From an uncultured Collinsella sp. (GTDB lineage: Bacteria > Actinomycetota > Coriobacteriia > Coriobacteriales > Coriobacteriaceae), in the NCBI GenBank assembly GCA_902493535.1, contig CABUQG010000001.1, positions 32,658 through 96,657 of the forward strand: a stretch of 64,000 nucleotides of DNA, in the 5' to 3' direction. The notes beneath the pieces are model-generated. The model saw only the letters and a program-made list of their open reading frames with translations. It was not told the DNA's origin and did no database searches. Every line of letters begins with the position of its first letter. The stretch's first letter is position 1. This document shows positions 1-10,497 of the stretch, piece by piece. A program made the translations under genes and the position numbers.

Positions 1-405
1 GGCAAGCATATCGGTCGCGGCTGGGTGCGCGGTTTCACCATCACCGGTGGTGCCATTGCCTCCACGATCGGCCACGACTCGCACAACGTGTGCGTGGTGG
101 GCGACAATGCGGCGGATATGATGGCTGCTGTCGAGGCCGTGGGCCAGGGCGGCCACGTGCTGGTGCGCAACGGCGAGGTCGTGGCTCGTATTCCTCTGGC
201 GCTCGGCGGCCTGATGAGCGAAGGCACTGCCGAAGACGTCGCGGCGCAGCACGACGACTTTATGGTCAAGGCACGCGCTATGGGTATTGAGCCGCCGCTC
301 GACCCCATCATGGGCATCATCTTCCTGCCCCTGCCGGTCATCCCGACGCTCCGCATCCGCCCCGAGGGCATGTTCGACGTCACAACCTTCACCTACGCCG
401 ACTAG
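1..405 (+). CDS. ade: Adenine deaminase, C-terminal part (partial at window edge)
   Basis: This is the last 134 residues of a protein whose start lies before the window; the frame is open from base 1. Residues such as ASTIGHDSHNVCVVG, the GGLMSE block and the FLPLPVIP block match the C-terminal domain of bacterial adenine deaminase. That enzyme is a cytoplasmic metal-dependent amidohydrolase that converts adenine to hypoxanthine in purine salvage. The metal-binding N-terminal domain is not visible. The stop codon TAG lies inside a GACTAGTC repeat (see 400-451), so the repeat has set the gene's end. Confidence 0.85.
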   Translation, partial: GKHIGRGWVRGFTITGGAIASTIGHDSHNVCVVGDNAADMMAAVEAVGQGGHVLVRNGEVVARIPLALGGLMSEGTAEDVAAQHDDFMVKARAMGIEPPLDPIMGIIFLPLPVIPTLRIRPEGMFDVTTFTYAD

Positions 406-451
406 TCATCGGGGACGTTCTTAAACGACTAGTCATCGGGGACACTCTTTG
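400..451. repeat. GACTAGTC/GGGGAC repeat, family 2, copy 1
   Basis: Two near-identical halves (GACTAGTCATCGGGGAC followed by GTTCTTAAAC or ACTCTTTGG) lie head to tail. The same words recur at 1468-1527, 30663-30718 and 56701-56752. The first GACTAGTC contains the stop codon of the adenine deaminase gene. The rest of the gap to 544 shows no gene. Confidence 0.8.
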
Positions 452-544
452 GCGGGCTGCCTGACGCCGCGACCGTAGGACCTCTGGCATGTGTGAGCTA
501 TTTGCCAGGTCCTTGTAACGTTTACGCCCGCGGAGTCTTATTTG

Positions 545-606
545 AGCTCCCTTTGGGTACGTTGGAATCGGATACGCGTTTGATTCCAACGTACCCAAAG
601 GGAGCT
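545..606 (+). promoter_or_regulatory. Perfect 25-bp hairpin enclosing the ribosome-binding site of the next gene
   Basis: Bases 545-569 and 582-606 are exact reverse complements with a 12-base loop. The right arm contains AAAGGGAG, the only good Shine-Dalgarno for the ATG at 612, and is followed by TTTTC. In RNA the stem would hide the ribosome-binding site and also looks like an intrinsic terminator. The structure is read directly; a regulatory role is inferred. Confidence 0.75.
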
Positions 607-611
607 TTTCT

Positions 612-1406
612 ATGTTTAAACTGATTGCATCCGATATGGACGGCACGCTGCTTGACGAAAACGGCCAGGTGCCTCCCGAGACCTACGAACTGATTCTGGC
701 GCTACACGAGCATGGCGTGCATTTCGCCGCATCGTCAGGTCGTCGCTACGATCGCCTGTGCGAGTTCTTTGCGCCCGTTCGCGACAAGATGGACTTTGTC
801 GCCGCTAACGGCGCCCAGGTCTACGCCGACGGTAAGATGGTAGACCGTGAGGTGTATTCCCACCTGGCGATTCGAAGGCTCGCCCAGGCCGTCAGGACGT
901 TTCCCAATCTGCATCTTGCGCTCTTTGACCGAACCAAGTCCTTCCTGCTCGATGACGAGTGCAAGTTCGTGCGTGAGGTCGATAAGGACCTTCCCAATGC
1001 CGAGCGCATTTGGGAGCTGCCCGATCCCAGCGTAAATATCATCAAGGCGAGTATCTTTTGCGATGACTGTGCCGTTATGGACAGTGCCTACGTACTGCAG
1101 CGCGAGCTTGGCCAGCTCTTTACCTTTGCGCCTTCTGGAAACGCATGGATCGATGCCATGCAGCCCGGTGTGTCGAAAGCCTCGGGAATCGAGCAGCTCA
1201 TGGAGCACTATGGCGTCGAACGCGACGAGGTCATGGCGTTTGGCGACTCGATGAACGACTATGAGATCATTCGCTTTGTCGGCACGGGCTGCGCGATGGA
1301 AAATGCGCGCCCCGCGCTCAAGGCGGTGGCCGATCGCGTGGTGGGTTGTAACCGTGACCACGCCGTCCAACGTGAGCTCCGTCGCGTGCTGGAGAGTTTC
1401 TCCTAA
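612..1406 (+). CDS. Cof-type HAD-IIB family phosphatase
   Basis: The 264-residue protein has the four HAD motifs: DMDGT at residues 8-12 with nucleophile Asp8 and acid/base Asp10, SSGR near 41-44, a lysine in GVSKASG near 190, and GDSMND near 216. The cap and length fit the Cof/YbiV-like IIB subfamily, cytoplasmic Mg-dependent phosphatases of sugar phosphates or cofactors; the substrate cannot be told. The ATG at 612 follows GGGAG by seven bases, and that site lies inside a 25-bp hairpin. A second Cof-type gene lies convergently at 1525-2367. Confidence 0.88.
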   Translation: MFKLIASDMDGTLLDENGQVPPETYELILALHEHGVHFAASSGRRYDRLCEFFAPVRDKMDFVAANGAQVYADGKMVDREVYSHLAIRRLAQAVRTFPNLHLALFDRTKSFLLDDECKFVREVDKDLPNAERIWELPDPSVNIIKASIFCDDCAVMDSAYVLQRELGQLFTFAPSGNAWIDAMQPGVSKASGIEQLMEHYGVERDEVMAFGDSMNDYEIIRFVGTGCAMENARPALKAVADRVVGCNRDHAVQRELRRVLESFS

Positions 1407-1467
1407 TCCGGCAGATGGGGACGTTCTTTTTCTGCCGGCAGTGGGGGACAGTCCTTGCAGCTTTTCG

Positions 1468-1527
1468 CGAAGAGTGTCCCCAACAGCCAGTCGTTTAAGA
1501 ACGTCCCCAGTGACTGGCCAATGACTA
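1468..1527. repeat. GACTAGTC/GGGGAC repeat, family 2, copy 2
   Basis: AAGAGTGTCCCCAACAGCCAG and AAGAACGTCCCCAGTGACTGG-type halves sit between two convergent HAD genes. A related GGGGACGTTCTTT word occurs from about 1416. The minus-strand gene at 1525 takes its TAG stop from the end of this element. Confidence 0.75.
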
Positions 1528-2367
1528 GGCAAGGGCGGCCATGATGGTGCGGGCGACGCCGTCGTGGTCGTTGTCGTATTCGGTGATGGCGTCGGCGGCC
1601 TCGCGGTCCTCGGGCTCGGCGTTGATCATGGCCATGCCGTGGCCCGCTGCCTGCAGCATGGGAATGTCGTTGATGTTGTCGCCGAACGCCCAGGCGTCGG
1701 CGGGACGCTCGCCCAGGTGCTCGCATAGCCACGCGAGGGCCGTTCCCTTGGTGGCGCCCTCGCCCATGACCTCGATATTCATGGCGTACGAACGCGTGAC
1801 CTCAATGCCTCCGAGCGTGTCGAGCTCCGCCGCGATGGCGTCGCGATCGGCCGGGTCGTGCCAGTACATGGCGATGCGTTCGAGCGTCTCGACCTCGTCG
1901 ATCTTGCTGTCGATATCCATGTCGATCGGTGTTCGTGTGCGCTTGAGCGAAGCCGCGATGTGGGGGTCGCCGCCGCAGAACTCATCCAGACGCGCGTAGA
2001 GCGAGCGGGGGAGGAAGCACTGCCCATCCGCGAAGATATCGAAGGTCACATCGTGGCCGGCGGCGATGCGATGGATACGATGGGCAATGCCGCAATCGAG
2101 CGGTCGGCTCAAAATGCGCGTGGCACGTGAGGCATCGGTGGGCGTACCGTCGTCGAGCTGCCAGACGCTGGCGCCGTTGGCGCAGACCGCGTAGTGTACG
2201 GCGGGATGGGCGAGGATGGGCTCAAAGATGCCCGACAGCGGGCGCCCCGTGCAGGGCACAAACTCAACACCGCGGCGCGCAAGCTCGTCGAGCATTGCCC
2301 AAGTGGCGTCGCTCATCTGCTTATCGCTCGTCAGCAGCGTTCCATCCATATCGGAAAACACAATCAT
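1525..2367 (-). CDS. Cof-type HAD-IIB family phosphatase
   Basis: The 280-residue protein starts MIVFSDMDGTLL, with nucleophile Asp6 and acid/base Asp8. It continues with CTGRP, a lysine in TKGTALAWL, and FGDNINDIPML, the complete HAD-IIB motif set. It probably removes phosphate from a small metabolite in the cytoplasm; the substrate is unknown. The ATG is preceded on its strand by AAAGGATC. It lies downstream of gltA on the same strand, but a strong terminator (2393-2431) separates them. It is not a close copy of the HAD gene at 612. Confidence 0.87.
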   Translation of the reverse strand: MIVFSDMDGTLLTSDKQMSDATWAMLDELARRGVEFVPCTGRPLSGIFEPILAHPAVHYAVCANGASVWQLDDGTPTDASRATRILSRPLDCGIAHRIHRIAAGHDVTFDIFADGQCFLPRSLYARLDEFCGGDPHIAASLKRTRTPIDMDIDSKIDEVETLERIAMYWHDPADRDAIAAELDTLGGIEVTRSYAMNIEVMGEGATKGTALAWLCEHLGERPADAWAFGDNINDIPMLQAAGHGMAMINAEPEDREAADAITEYDNDHDGVARTIMAALA

Positions 2368-2392
2368 TCGCTGCGATCCTTTCTACTGGCAT

Positions 2393-2431
2393 AAAAAGCG
2401 TGGCCGAGGGCGGTGATGCCCTGGCCACGCT
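2393..2431 (-). terminator. Intrinsic terminator after gltA
   Basis: On the minus strand AGCGTGGCC..GGGC pairs with GCCC..GGCCACGCT and is followed by a short T run. It lies 24 bases past the gltA stop. Confidence 0.8.
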
Positions 2432-2454
2432 CGGGTTCTATAACGGTCCGCGTC

Positions 2455-3873
2455 TTAGCGATCGGCGAGCGGCTTGTACTCCAGCGGATCGATCACCGGA
2501 CGGTATGCCGGGCGGATGATGCGATGCGCGCAGAAGAGCTCTTCCATGCGGTGCGCCGACCAGCCGGCCATGCGGGCGACGGCGAACAGCGGCGTAAAGA
2601 GCGTCTCGGGCACGCCGAGCATCTTGTAGATAAAGCCCGTGTACAGGTCGATGTTGGCGCAGATGGGCTTGGTCATGCCGTGATCGCGCATCACCTGCGG
2701 GGCCAGGCGCTCGATGCGCTCGATGAGCGCGAACTCCTCGCCCAGGTCCTTCTTGGCTGCCAGCGAGCGCGCGTAACGACGGCACACCTCGGCACGCGGG
2801 TCGCTCAGCGTGTAGACGGCGTGGCCCATACCGTAGATGAGGCCCGTGCCGTCGAAAGCCTGCTTGTCGAGGATCTTGCCCAGGTAGGCCGCGACCTCGT
2901 CCTCGTCCTCCCAGTTGGAGACATGCGCGCGGATGTCCTCGTGCATAGACACGACCTTGGCATTGGCACCGCCGTGGCGCGGGCCCTTGAGCGAGCCGAT
3001 AGCCGCGGCGTAGGCGGAATACGGGTCGGTGGCCGATGAGGACAGCACGCGGCAGGCGAACGTGGAGTTGTTGCCGCCGCCGTGTTCGGCATGCAGCATA
3101 AGCATCACGTCGAGCAGCATGGCCTCGTCGCGGGTGAATGCCATGCCGCCGCGTAGGACCTGCAGGATGGTCTCGGCGGTGGAGAGACCGGGCGTGGGGT
3201 GCGGCACATGAACCTCGGAGCCGCGGCGCTTGGCGACCGAGGCCATATGCGCGAAGGCGGCGATGCGGGGGAGACGGGCGAGCATGGAGATGGCGACGTC
3301 GATTTCGTGCTCGGGTGTAATGGCGTCGGGCTCGGCGTCGAAGGCGTAGAGCAGCAGCACGGCGCGCTGGAGCACGTTCATGATGCTCGACGACACCGTG
3401 GTCATGGGGAACTCACGGACGTATTCGTCGCTCAGGTGCCTAAAAGCACCCAGGCGTCCGCAAAAACCGTCGAGTTCCTCTTTGGTGGGCAGCGAGCCCG
3501 TGATGAGCAGATAGGCGACCTCTTCGTAGCCGTAGCGGTTCTCGGCCTGGGCGTTGTTGACCAGATCCTCGATGCTGTAGCCACGAAGTGTGAGCTTGCC
3601 CTGATCGGGCACGACTTTACCGTCGACCTTGTTGTAGCCGTGCACGTCCGAGATGCGGGTAAGGCCCGCGACCACGCCCGAGCCGTCGGCATTGCGCAGG
3701 CCGCGCTTGACGTTGTGCTCTACGAACAGGTCCTCGTCGTACGGGGCGGTCGGCAGGCCGTGGTAGAGGTTTTCGCTTTCGGGCGAAATCTGACGGCTCG
3801 CCTCGTAATCCAGAACCAGGCGGCTCAGGTGATCGTCGAAGCGGTAGTAGATTTTCTTGGCGTCGTAGGCCAT
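2455..3873 (-). CDS. gltA: Citrate synthase
   Basis: The 472-residue protein condenses acetyl-CoA and oxaloacetate to citrate. The catalytic residues are recognisable: His264 in HAEHGGGN, His351 in GMGHAVYTLSDPR (the citrate synthase signature) and Asp409 in NIDLYTG. PRHGGAN near 299 is the substrate-binding loop. The protein is longer than the compact 370-residue forms because of an N-terminal region of about 70 residues. In a fermentative anaerobe it would feed an incomplete TCA branch to 2-oxoglutarate, which suits the glutamate synthase at 24-30 kb. A 2-methylcitrate synthase activity cannot be excluded. The ACT-domain gene lies 77 bases upstream on the same strand. Confidence 0.93.
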   Translation of the reverse strand: MAYDAKKIYYRFDDHLSRLVLDYEASRQISPESENLYHGLPTAPYDEDLFVEHNVKRGLRNADGSGVVAGLTRISDVHGYNKVDGKVVPDQGKLTLRGYSIEDLVNNAQAENRYGYEEVAYLLITGSLPTKEELDGFCGRLGAFRHLSDEYVREFPMTTVSSSIMNVLQRAVLLLYAFDAEPDAITPEHEIDVAISMLARLPRIAAFAHMASVAKRRGSEVHVPHPTPGLSTAETILQVLRGGMAFTRDEAMLLDVMLMLHAEHGGGNNSTFACRVLSSSATDPYSAYAAAIGSLKGPRHGGANAKVVSMHEDIRAHVSNWEDEDEVAAYLGKILDKQAFDGTGLIYGMGHAVYTLSDPRAEVCRRYARSLAAKKDLGEEFALIERIERLAPQVMRDHGMTKPICANIDLYTGFIYKMLGVPETLFTPLFAVARMAGWSAHRMEELFCAHRIIRPAYRPVIDPLEYKPLADR

Positions 3874-3950
3874 GCGTGCTCCTCTCCGGTCCGCTTTGGG
3901 GCGGCGCGCTTGGACGATATGACGTCAGGCTGCCCCGAGCGGCTTGTTCG

Positions 3951-4238
3951 CTACAGGCGGTACATAAAGTTAAAGACGTCCTCGCGCTGAATGGACACGT
4001 TGACGCCCGAAAGCTCGCCTGCCTCGGCCAGGGCCTTCTGCAGCTCGGCGAAGTCGAGCTTGGACTCGGCGGTGTCGGCCAGCATGGTCATGGTGAAGAT
4101 GTCCTCGATAATGGACTGCGTGATGTCGCGGATGTCGACGTTGGCCTCGCCCAGAACACGGGTGACGCCGGCGACGATACCGGGGCGGTTCTTGCCAAGG
4201 ACGGTGATGACGATACGGGAGGACGAGATCTCGGCCAT
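3951..4238 (-). CDS. ACT domain-containing protein (UPF0237 type)
   Basis: This 95-residue protein is a single ACT fold. VLGKNRPGIVAGVTRVL is the typical first strand and helix, followed by VDIRDITQSI, as in the stand-alone ACT proteins of the UPF0237 family. ACT domains bind small ligands, often amino acids; the partner of this one is unknown. In other bacteria such genes commonly precede a DUF711/PFL-like gene, but here citrate synthase follows on the same strand. It is divergent from rpmE. Confidence 0.85.
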   Translation of the reverse strand: MAEISSSRIVITVLGKNRPGIVAGVTRVLGEANVDIRDITQSIIEDIFTMTMLADTAESKLDFAELQKALAEAGELSGVNVSIQREDVFNFMYRL

Positions 4239-4430
4239 GGGAAACCCTTTCGCGTGGTTGCGGCGCGCGCGGGCGCTCCGCTACGGTACAGTGTTCATCA
4301 TTGTACCTGTCTGGCGCCAAAAGGGGTGTGCTTACTGCGGCGTTACACGTCTGCAACATGGGCGAAGGGGCGACAGGGTGCGTGTCCGCTGCGGTTGGCC
4401 ACGCCGCGTTGCACAAAGACCGTGAACCTT

Positions 4431-4459
4431 TTGTGGGACGCGCGGCGCCGTGGTACCAT
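4431..4459 (+). promoter_or_regulatory. Promoter of rpmE
   Basis: TTGTGG (4431-4436) and TACCAT (4454-4459) are spaced by 17 bases, placing the transcript start near 4466. The 305-base gap 4239-4543 holds this promoter and the rpmE leader; nothing else is visible. Confidence 0.65.
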
Positions 4460-4472
4460 AGCCAAGTTTGTT

Positions 4473-4538
4473 GTCTTGGTCGGAAACCAAGACGCCTTAT
4501 GCGCTGATCGGTAACCAGCGCCTGACTAATAAGGAGTC
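4473..4538 (+). promoter_or_regulatory. Structured leader of rpmE (L31 ribosomal-leader type)
   Basis: Two competing structures can be drawn. GTCTTGGT (4473-4480) pairs perfectly with ACCAAGAC (4486-4493). Alternatively GAC-g-CCTTAT (4491-4500) pairs with ATAAGG-a-GTC (4529-4538), enclosing GCGCTG/CAGCGC (4501-4506/4516-4521). The second fold buries AAGGAG, the ribosome-binding site of rpmE. L31 autoregulatory leaders are known from several bacterial groups, including Coriobacteria as I recall; whether this matches that model was not tested. Confidence 0.65.
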
Positions 4539-4543
4539 CTACC

Positions 4544-4969
4544 ATGAAGCAGGGTATCCATCCCCAGTATGTCGAGTGCACGGTGACGTGCTCCTGCGGC
4601 AACACCTTCAAGACGCACGCTACCGTGTCCGAGATGAAGGTCGAGCTTTGCAACGAGTGCCACCCGTTCTACACCGGCCAGCAGAAGTTCGTCGACACCG
4701 GTGGACGCGTCCAGCGCTTCGCCGACAAGTTCGGTGGCGCCGCTGCCGCCCAGCTCAAGAAGGCCGAGGAGGCCAAGGCTGCCAAGGCCGCCAAGGCTGC
4801 TGAGGCCGAGGCCGCTCGCAAGGCTGCCGCTGAGGCTAAGGCTGCCGAGAAGGCTAAGCGTGCTGCTAAGTTTGCCGAGGAGGCTGCCAAGCAGGCCGCC
4901 GAGGCTCCCGCAGAGGCTCCCGTCGAGGAGGCCGCTGCCGAGGCCGAGACCACCGAGGCTGCTGAGTAA
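4544..4969 (+). CDS. rpmE: 50S ribosomal protein L31 with long Ala/Lys-rich C-terminal extension
   Basis: Residues 1-66 are a zinc-type L31, a protein of the large subunit central protuberance that bridges to the small subunit. The cysteines C12, C16, C18, C36 and C39 give CxC and CxxC pairs. The usual length is 65-80 residues; this one has 141. The extra 75 residues are Ala, Lys and Glu heptad-like repeats ending in an acidic tail, predicted to be a long charged helix. The start ATG follows AAGGAG, which is buried in the leader fold at 4473-4538. The gene is monocistronic, with a terminator at 5007-5046. Confidence 0.93.
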   Translation: MKQGIHPQYVECTVTCSCGNTFKTHATVSEMKVELCNECHPFYTGQQKFVDTGGRVQRFADKFGGAAAAQLKKAEEAKAAKAAKAAEAEAARKAAAEAKAAEKAKRAAKFAEEAAKQAAEAPAEAPVEEAAAEAETTEAAE

Positions 4970-5006
4970 ATAGCTCGCCGCGGAATCACTCGCATTCATG
5001 GCATGA

Positions 5007-5046
5007 GGGCCGTGCATCCATTTGGGTGCGCGGCCCTTTTTCTTTT
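5007..5046 (+). terminator. Intrinsic terminator of rpmE
   Basis: GGGCCGTGCA (5007-5016) pairs with TGCGCGGCCC (5027-5036) with one G-T pair and is followed by TTTTTCTTTTT. Confidence 0.9.
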
Positions 5047-5113
5047 TAAATTAGTGCGAACTAACCTGTCCCCATGGCACCACATGGCAGAGAGGCGGCG
5101 TTTGCCCAGATAG

Positions 5114-5148
5114 ACCTGCCAAAATTAACCTGTCCCATTGTGGCAGGT
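5114..5148. repeat. AACCTGTCCC palindrome, family 3, copy 1
   Basis: ACCTGCCA (5114-5121) pairs with TGGCAGGT (5141-5148) and AACCTGTCCC lies in the loop. A related word AACCTGTCCCC occurs near 5062. The same layout recurs at 17240-17274, and a variant at 35270-35316. The rest of the gap to 5278 holds a possible -10 (TACAAT near 5212) for secA. Confidence 0.7.
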
Positions 5149-5278
5149 TGGTCGTAGTTATTACGTGGCGGTCGAGCTCGACCGTATAGGCCGCGCCTTG
5201 TTTGGCTAAAGTACAATCATCTGTGTTTAACTCGTCCGCAGCTGCACGGCGTGGGCGATGGCCAAAAAGGAAAACCAC

Positions 5279-8085
<2,807 letters not shown>

Positions 8086-8086
<1 letters not shown>

Positions 8087-9234
8087 TGGCTGAGGCTTTA
8101 GAGGTAACGCCCGCCGAGCTGGACGCGTTCGCGGACCGGCTCGGTGAGGTCGAGTCGTATCTCCATTTGGACGAAAAGCGCACGCGCGTGACCGAGCTCG
8201 AGGCCAAAAGTGTTGCCCCTGGCTTTTGGGATGACGCCGACGCCGCCCGTGCCACCATGGAGGAGATCGCGCGTACCAAGGAAGATATCGCTGCCGTGGA
8301 CACCGCGCGCGGCGAGCTTTCCGATGCCCGCGCTGCGCTGGAGCTTGCCGAGGAGATGGGGGATGACCCCGACGCCGTCGCCCTTCGCGAGGAGGCTACA
8401 GCCACGGCAGAACGCCTGGCCCGCGCTATCGACGAGCTCGAGCTTTCGAGCTGGTTTACCGGTGAGTTCGATCACGGCGACGCGATTGTGACCATCAAGC
8501 CCGGACAGGGTGGCCTGGAGGCGCAGGACTGGACCTTCATGCTCTTTAAGATGTACATGAAGTACTGCCAGCGTCGCGGCTGGAAGGTTACCATCAACGA
8601 CTGCCCCGCGGCCGAGGTCATCGGCATCGACCGTGCGACCTTTACCGTAGAGGGCAAGGACGCGTTTGGCATGCTGCGCGCCGAGGCCGGCGTCCACCGC
8701 TTGGTTCGCATTAGCCCCACCGACGACAAGAAGCGCCGCCAGACCACGTTTGCCGGCGTCGAGGTCATCCCCGTGCTACCCGATGATATCGACATCGAGA
8801 TCAGTCCCGACGACATCCGCGTGGACGTGTACCACGCGAGCGGCCCGGGCGGTCAGGGCGTCAACACCACCGACTCCGCCGTGCGCGTGACGCATTTCCC
8901 CAGCGGCATTGTGGTCACCTGCCAAAACGAGCGCAGCCAGATCCAGAACAAGGCCGCGTGCATGCAGATCCTCAAGGCTCGCTTGTACGAGATTGAGCTC
9001 GAGAAGCGCGCCGAGGCGCTCGATGAGATCCGCGGACCCAAGACCACGATTGGTTTTGGCAACCAGATCCGCAGCTACGTGCTCTACCCGTACCAGATGG
9101 TCAAAGACCTACGCACGGGCGTGGAGACCAGCAATGTCGAGGCCGTCCTTGACGATGGCGACCTGGACCCGTTTGTTATTGGCTACCATCGTTGGGCCAC
9201 CGGCAACGCCGATGCAGAAGGCTCGGAGGTCTAA
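8086..9234 (+). CDS. prfB: Peptide chain release factor 2, with an atypical SPT codon-recognition tripeptide
   Basis: This 382-residue class I release factor has the catalytic GGQ at residues 255-257 in HASGPGGQGVN and the C-terminal domain conserved in RF2. The tripeptide that reads the stop codon is Ser-Pro-Phe in RF2 and Pro-x-Thr in RF1. Here residues 210-212 (codons AGC CCC ACC at 8713-8721, in LVRISPTDDKKRRQTTF) are Ser-Pro-Thr, a mixture of the two. The rest of the protein is clearly RF2. There is no in-frame UGA near codon 26, so the programmed frameshift known from E. coli prfB is absent. The ATG overlaps the secA stop by one base. Confidence 0.95.
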
Positions 9235-9358
9235 AACATCGGGCGGCTTCAAGCCGATGACAAGCCCAACGGTTGGACGGGTTTGTATCCAGAATAAACC
9301 CTGCGCAGGGGTGGTTTTTGTTCGGCGAATCGGTAGAATCGAATACAAGAAGAAGTTC

Positions 9359-9387
9359 AAAGCGCATCCGATGGGGTGCGCTTTTTT
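9359..9387 (+). promoter_or_regulatory. Terminator-like hairpin abutting the yitT-type ribosome-binding site
   Basis: AAAGCGCATCC pairs with GGGTGCGCTTT and is followed by T6; the Shine-Dalgarno GAGGGAGG begins at the next base (9388). A possible -10 TAGAAT lies upstream at 9334-9339. A terminator here leaves no room for a promoter downstream, so transcripts must read through it to express the next gene. This suggests attenuation. Confidence 0.6.
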
Positions 9388-9399
9388 GAGGGAGGCAGC

Positions 9400-10290
9400 A
9401 TGGCATATCGTCTGGACATCAAGCGCATTCTTTCGATGAACTTCTTTCACGATCTGCCCCAGATCATGTTGGGGTGTGCCTTGGCCGCCATCGCGACCGA
9501 CTTGTTTTTGATTCCCAACGGTCTTGCCGCCGGTGGCGTTACGGGCCTTGCCACCATTATCCAGGCGGTCGGCGCGGCGCGCGGCCTATCGCTTCCCGTT
9601 GGTATTCAGACGATCGTGATGAACGCCTTGCTGTTGTTGGTCGTTATGCGCGAGGGCGGCATGTTCTACGTGGTGCAGACCGCGACGGGCTTTGTGCTGC
9701 TGGGCTTCTTTACCGATCTGTTCGCCCCGTTTGTAGCACCTCTGGCGGATGCGGACCTGATGCTCCCTGCCATGTGGGGCGGCATTATTACGGGCATCGG
9801 TTACGGCATGGTGTTGCGCGCCGGCGCCAACACCGGCGGCTCGGACACGATTGGCCAAATCATCTCGCGTAACACCTCGCTGCCGGTGGGCTCGACCGTC
9901 ATGGCGATCGATGTTGCCGTATGCGCGCTATCGGCTCCGGTCTTTTCAATCGAAAACGCACTATATGCAGGCCTTTCGATGGTCATTAGCGGCTACGTGA
10001 TCGATGCCGTGGTCGATGGTGGCAACAAGCGCCGTATGGTACTCATCATCTCGGACAAGTTCCCTGATATCGCTGCCGATATCATGTATGGCCTGGGTCG
10101 TGGTTGTACCAAGTTTAAGGCGACTGGCATGTATTCGGGTGCCGAGAAGCCAGTGATTATGGTCATCGTGAGCCGTCGAGAGCTCAATACCCTCAAGACG
10201 ATCGTGCGCGAGCGCGATCCTCATGCCATCGTGACGGTTGCCGACGTTACGGAAGCCTTCGGCGAGGGATTCAAGGACATTAGCGCGTAG
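9400..10290 (+). CDS. YitT family membrane protein
   Basis: The 296-residue protein has five or six hydrophobic segments in the first 200 residues (for example LGCALAAIATDLFLIP and GFVLLGFFTDLFAPF). The motif AGANTGGSDTIGQI is typical of the YitT/DUF161 family, and a C-terminal soluble DUF2179 domain (residues 205-290, RRMVLIISDKFPDIA) follows. Such proteins sit in the cytoplasmic membrane; their transported substrate is not established. The ATG at 9400 was chosen over an upstream GTG because of GAGGGAGG. The gene interrupts the prfB-ftsE neighbourhood common in actinobacteria. Confidence 0.88.
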   Translation: MAYRLDIKRILSMNFFHDLPQIMLGCALAAIATDLFLIPNGLAAGGVTGLATIIQAVGAARGLSLPVGIQTIVMNALLLLVVMREGGMFYVVQTATGFVLLGFFTDLFAPFVAPLADADLMLPAMWGGIITGIGYGMVLRAGANTGGSDTIGQIISRNTSLPVGSTVMAIDVAVCALSAPVFSIENALYAGLSMVISGYVIDAVVDGGNKRRMVLIISDKFPDIAADIMYGLGRGCTKFKATGMYSGAEKPVIMVIVSRRELNTLKTIVRERDPHAIVTVADVTEAFGEGFKDISA

Positions 10291-10497
10291 GGTCGACCGC
10301 GTTCCATCCAAAAGACGTTCACATTGATAAACCGTTTCATCAGCGGTTCTGCCTGCTAATTTGTTCAAATAATGATAAAAACTCTGGTAAAGCCATCAGT
10401 TTCCAGCATAATGAATGACGTACGTGCATTGCGGCTGTGTTGGGATTACCTTCGGTGCCGTGCGCATTTTGTCTAATGAGGATGAAAGGAAGGCACA

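Noticed and set aside
9238..9318. Strong terminator directly after prfB
   Set aside because: The CATCGG/CCGATG and CCCTGCGCAGGG structures are short and lack a T run in the right place; I did not call a terminator.
10291..10497. Riboswitch ahead of the transketolase genes
   Set aside because: Only a weak 5-bp hairpin is seen; no thiamine-pyrophosphate riboswitch core was recognised.
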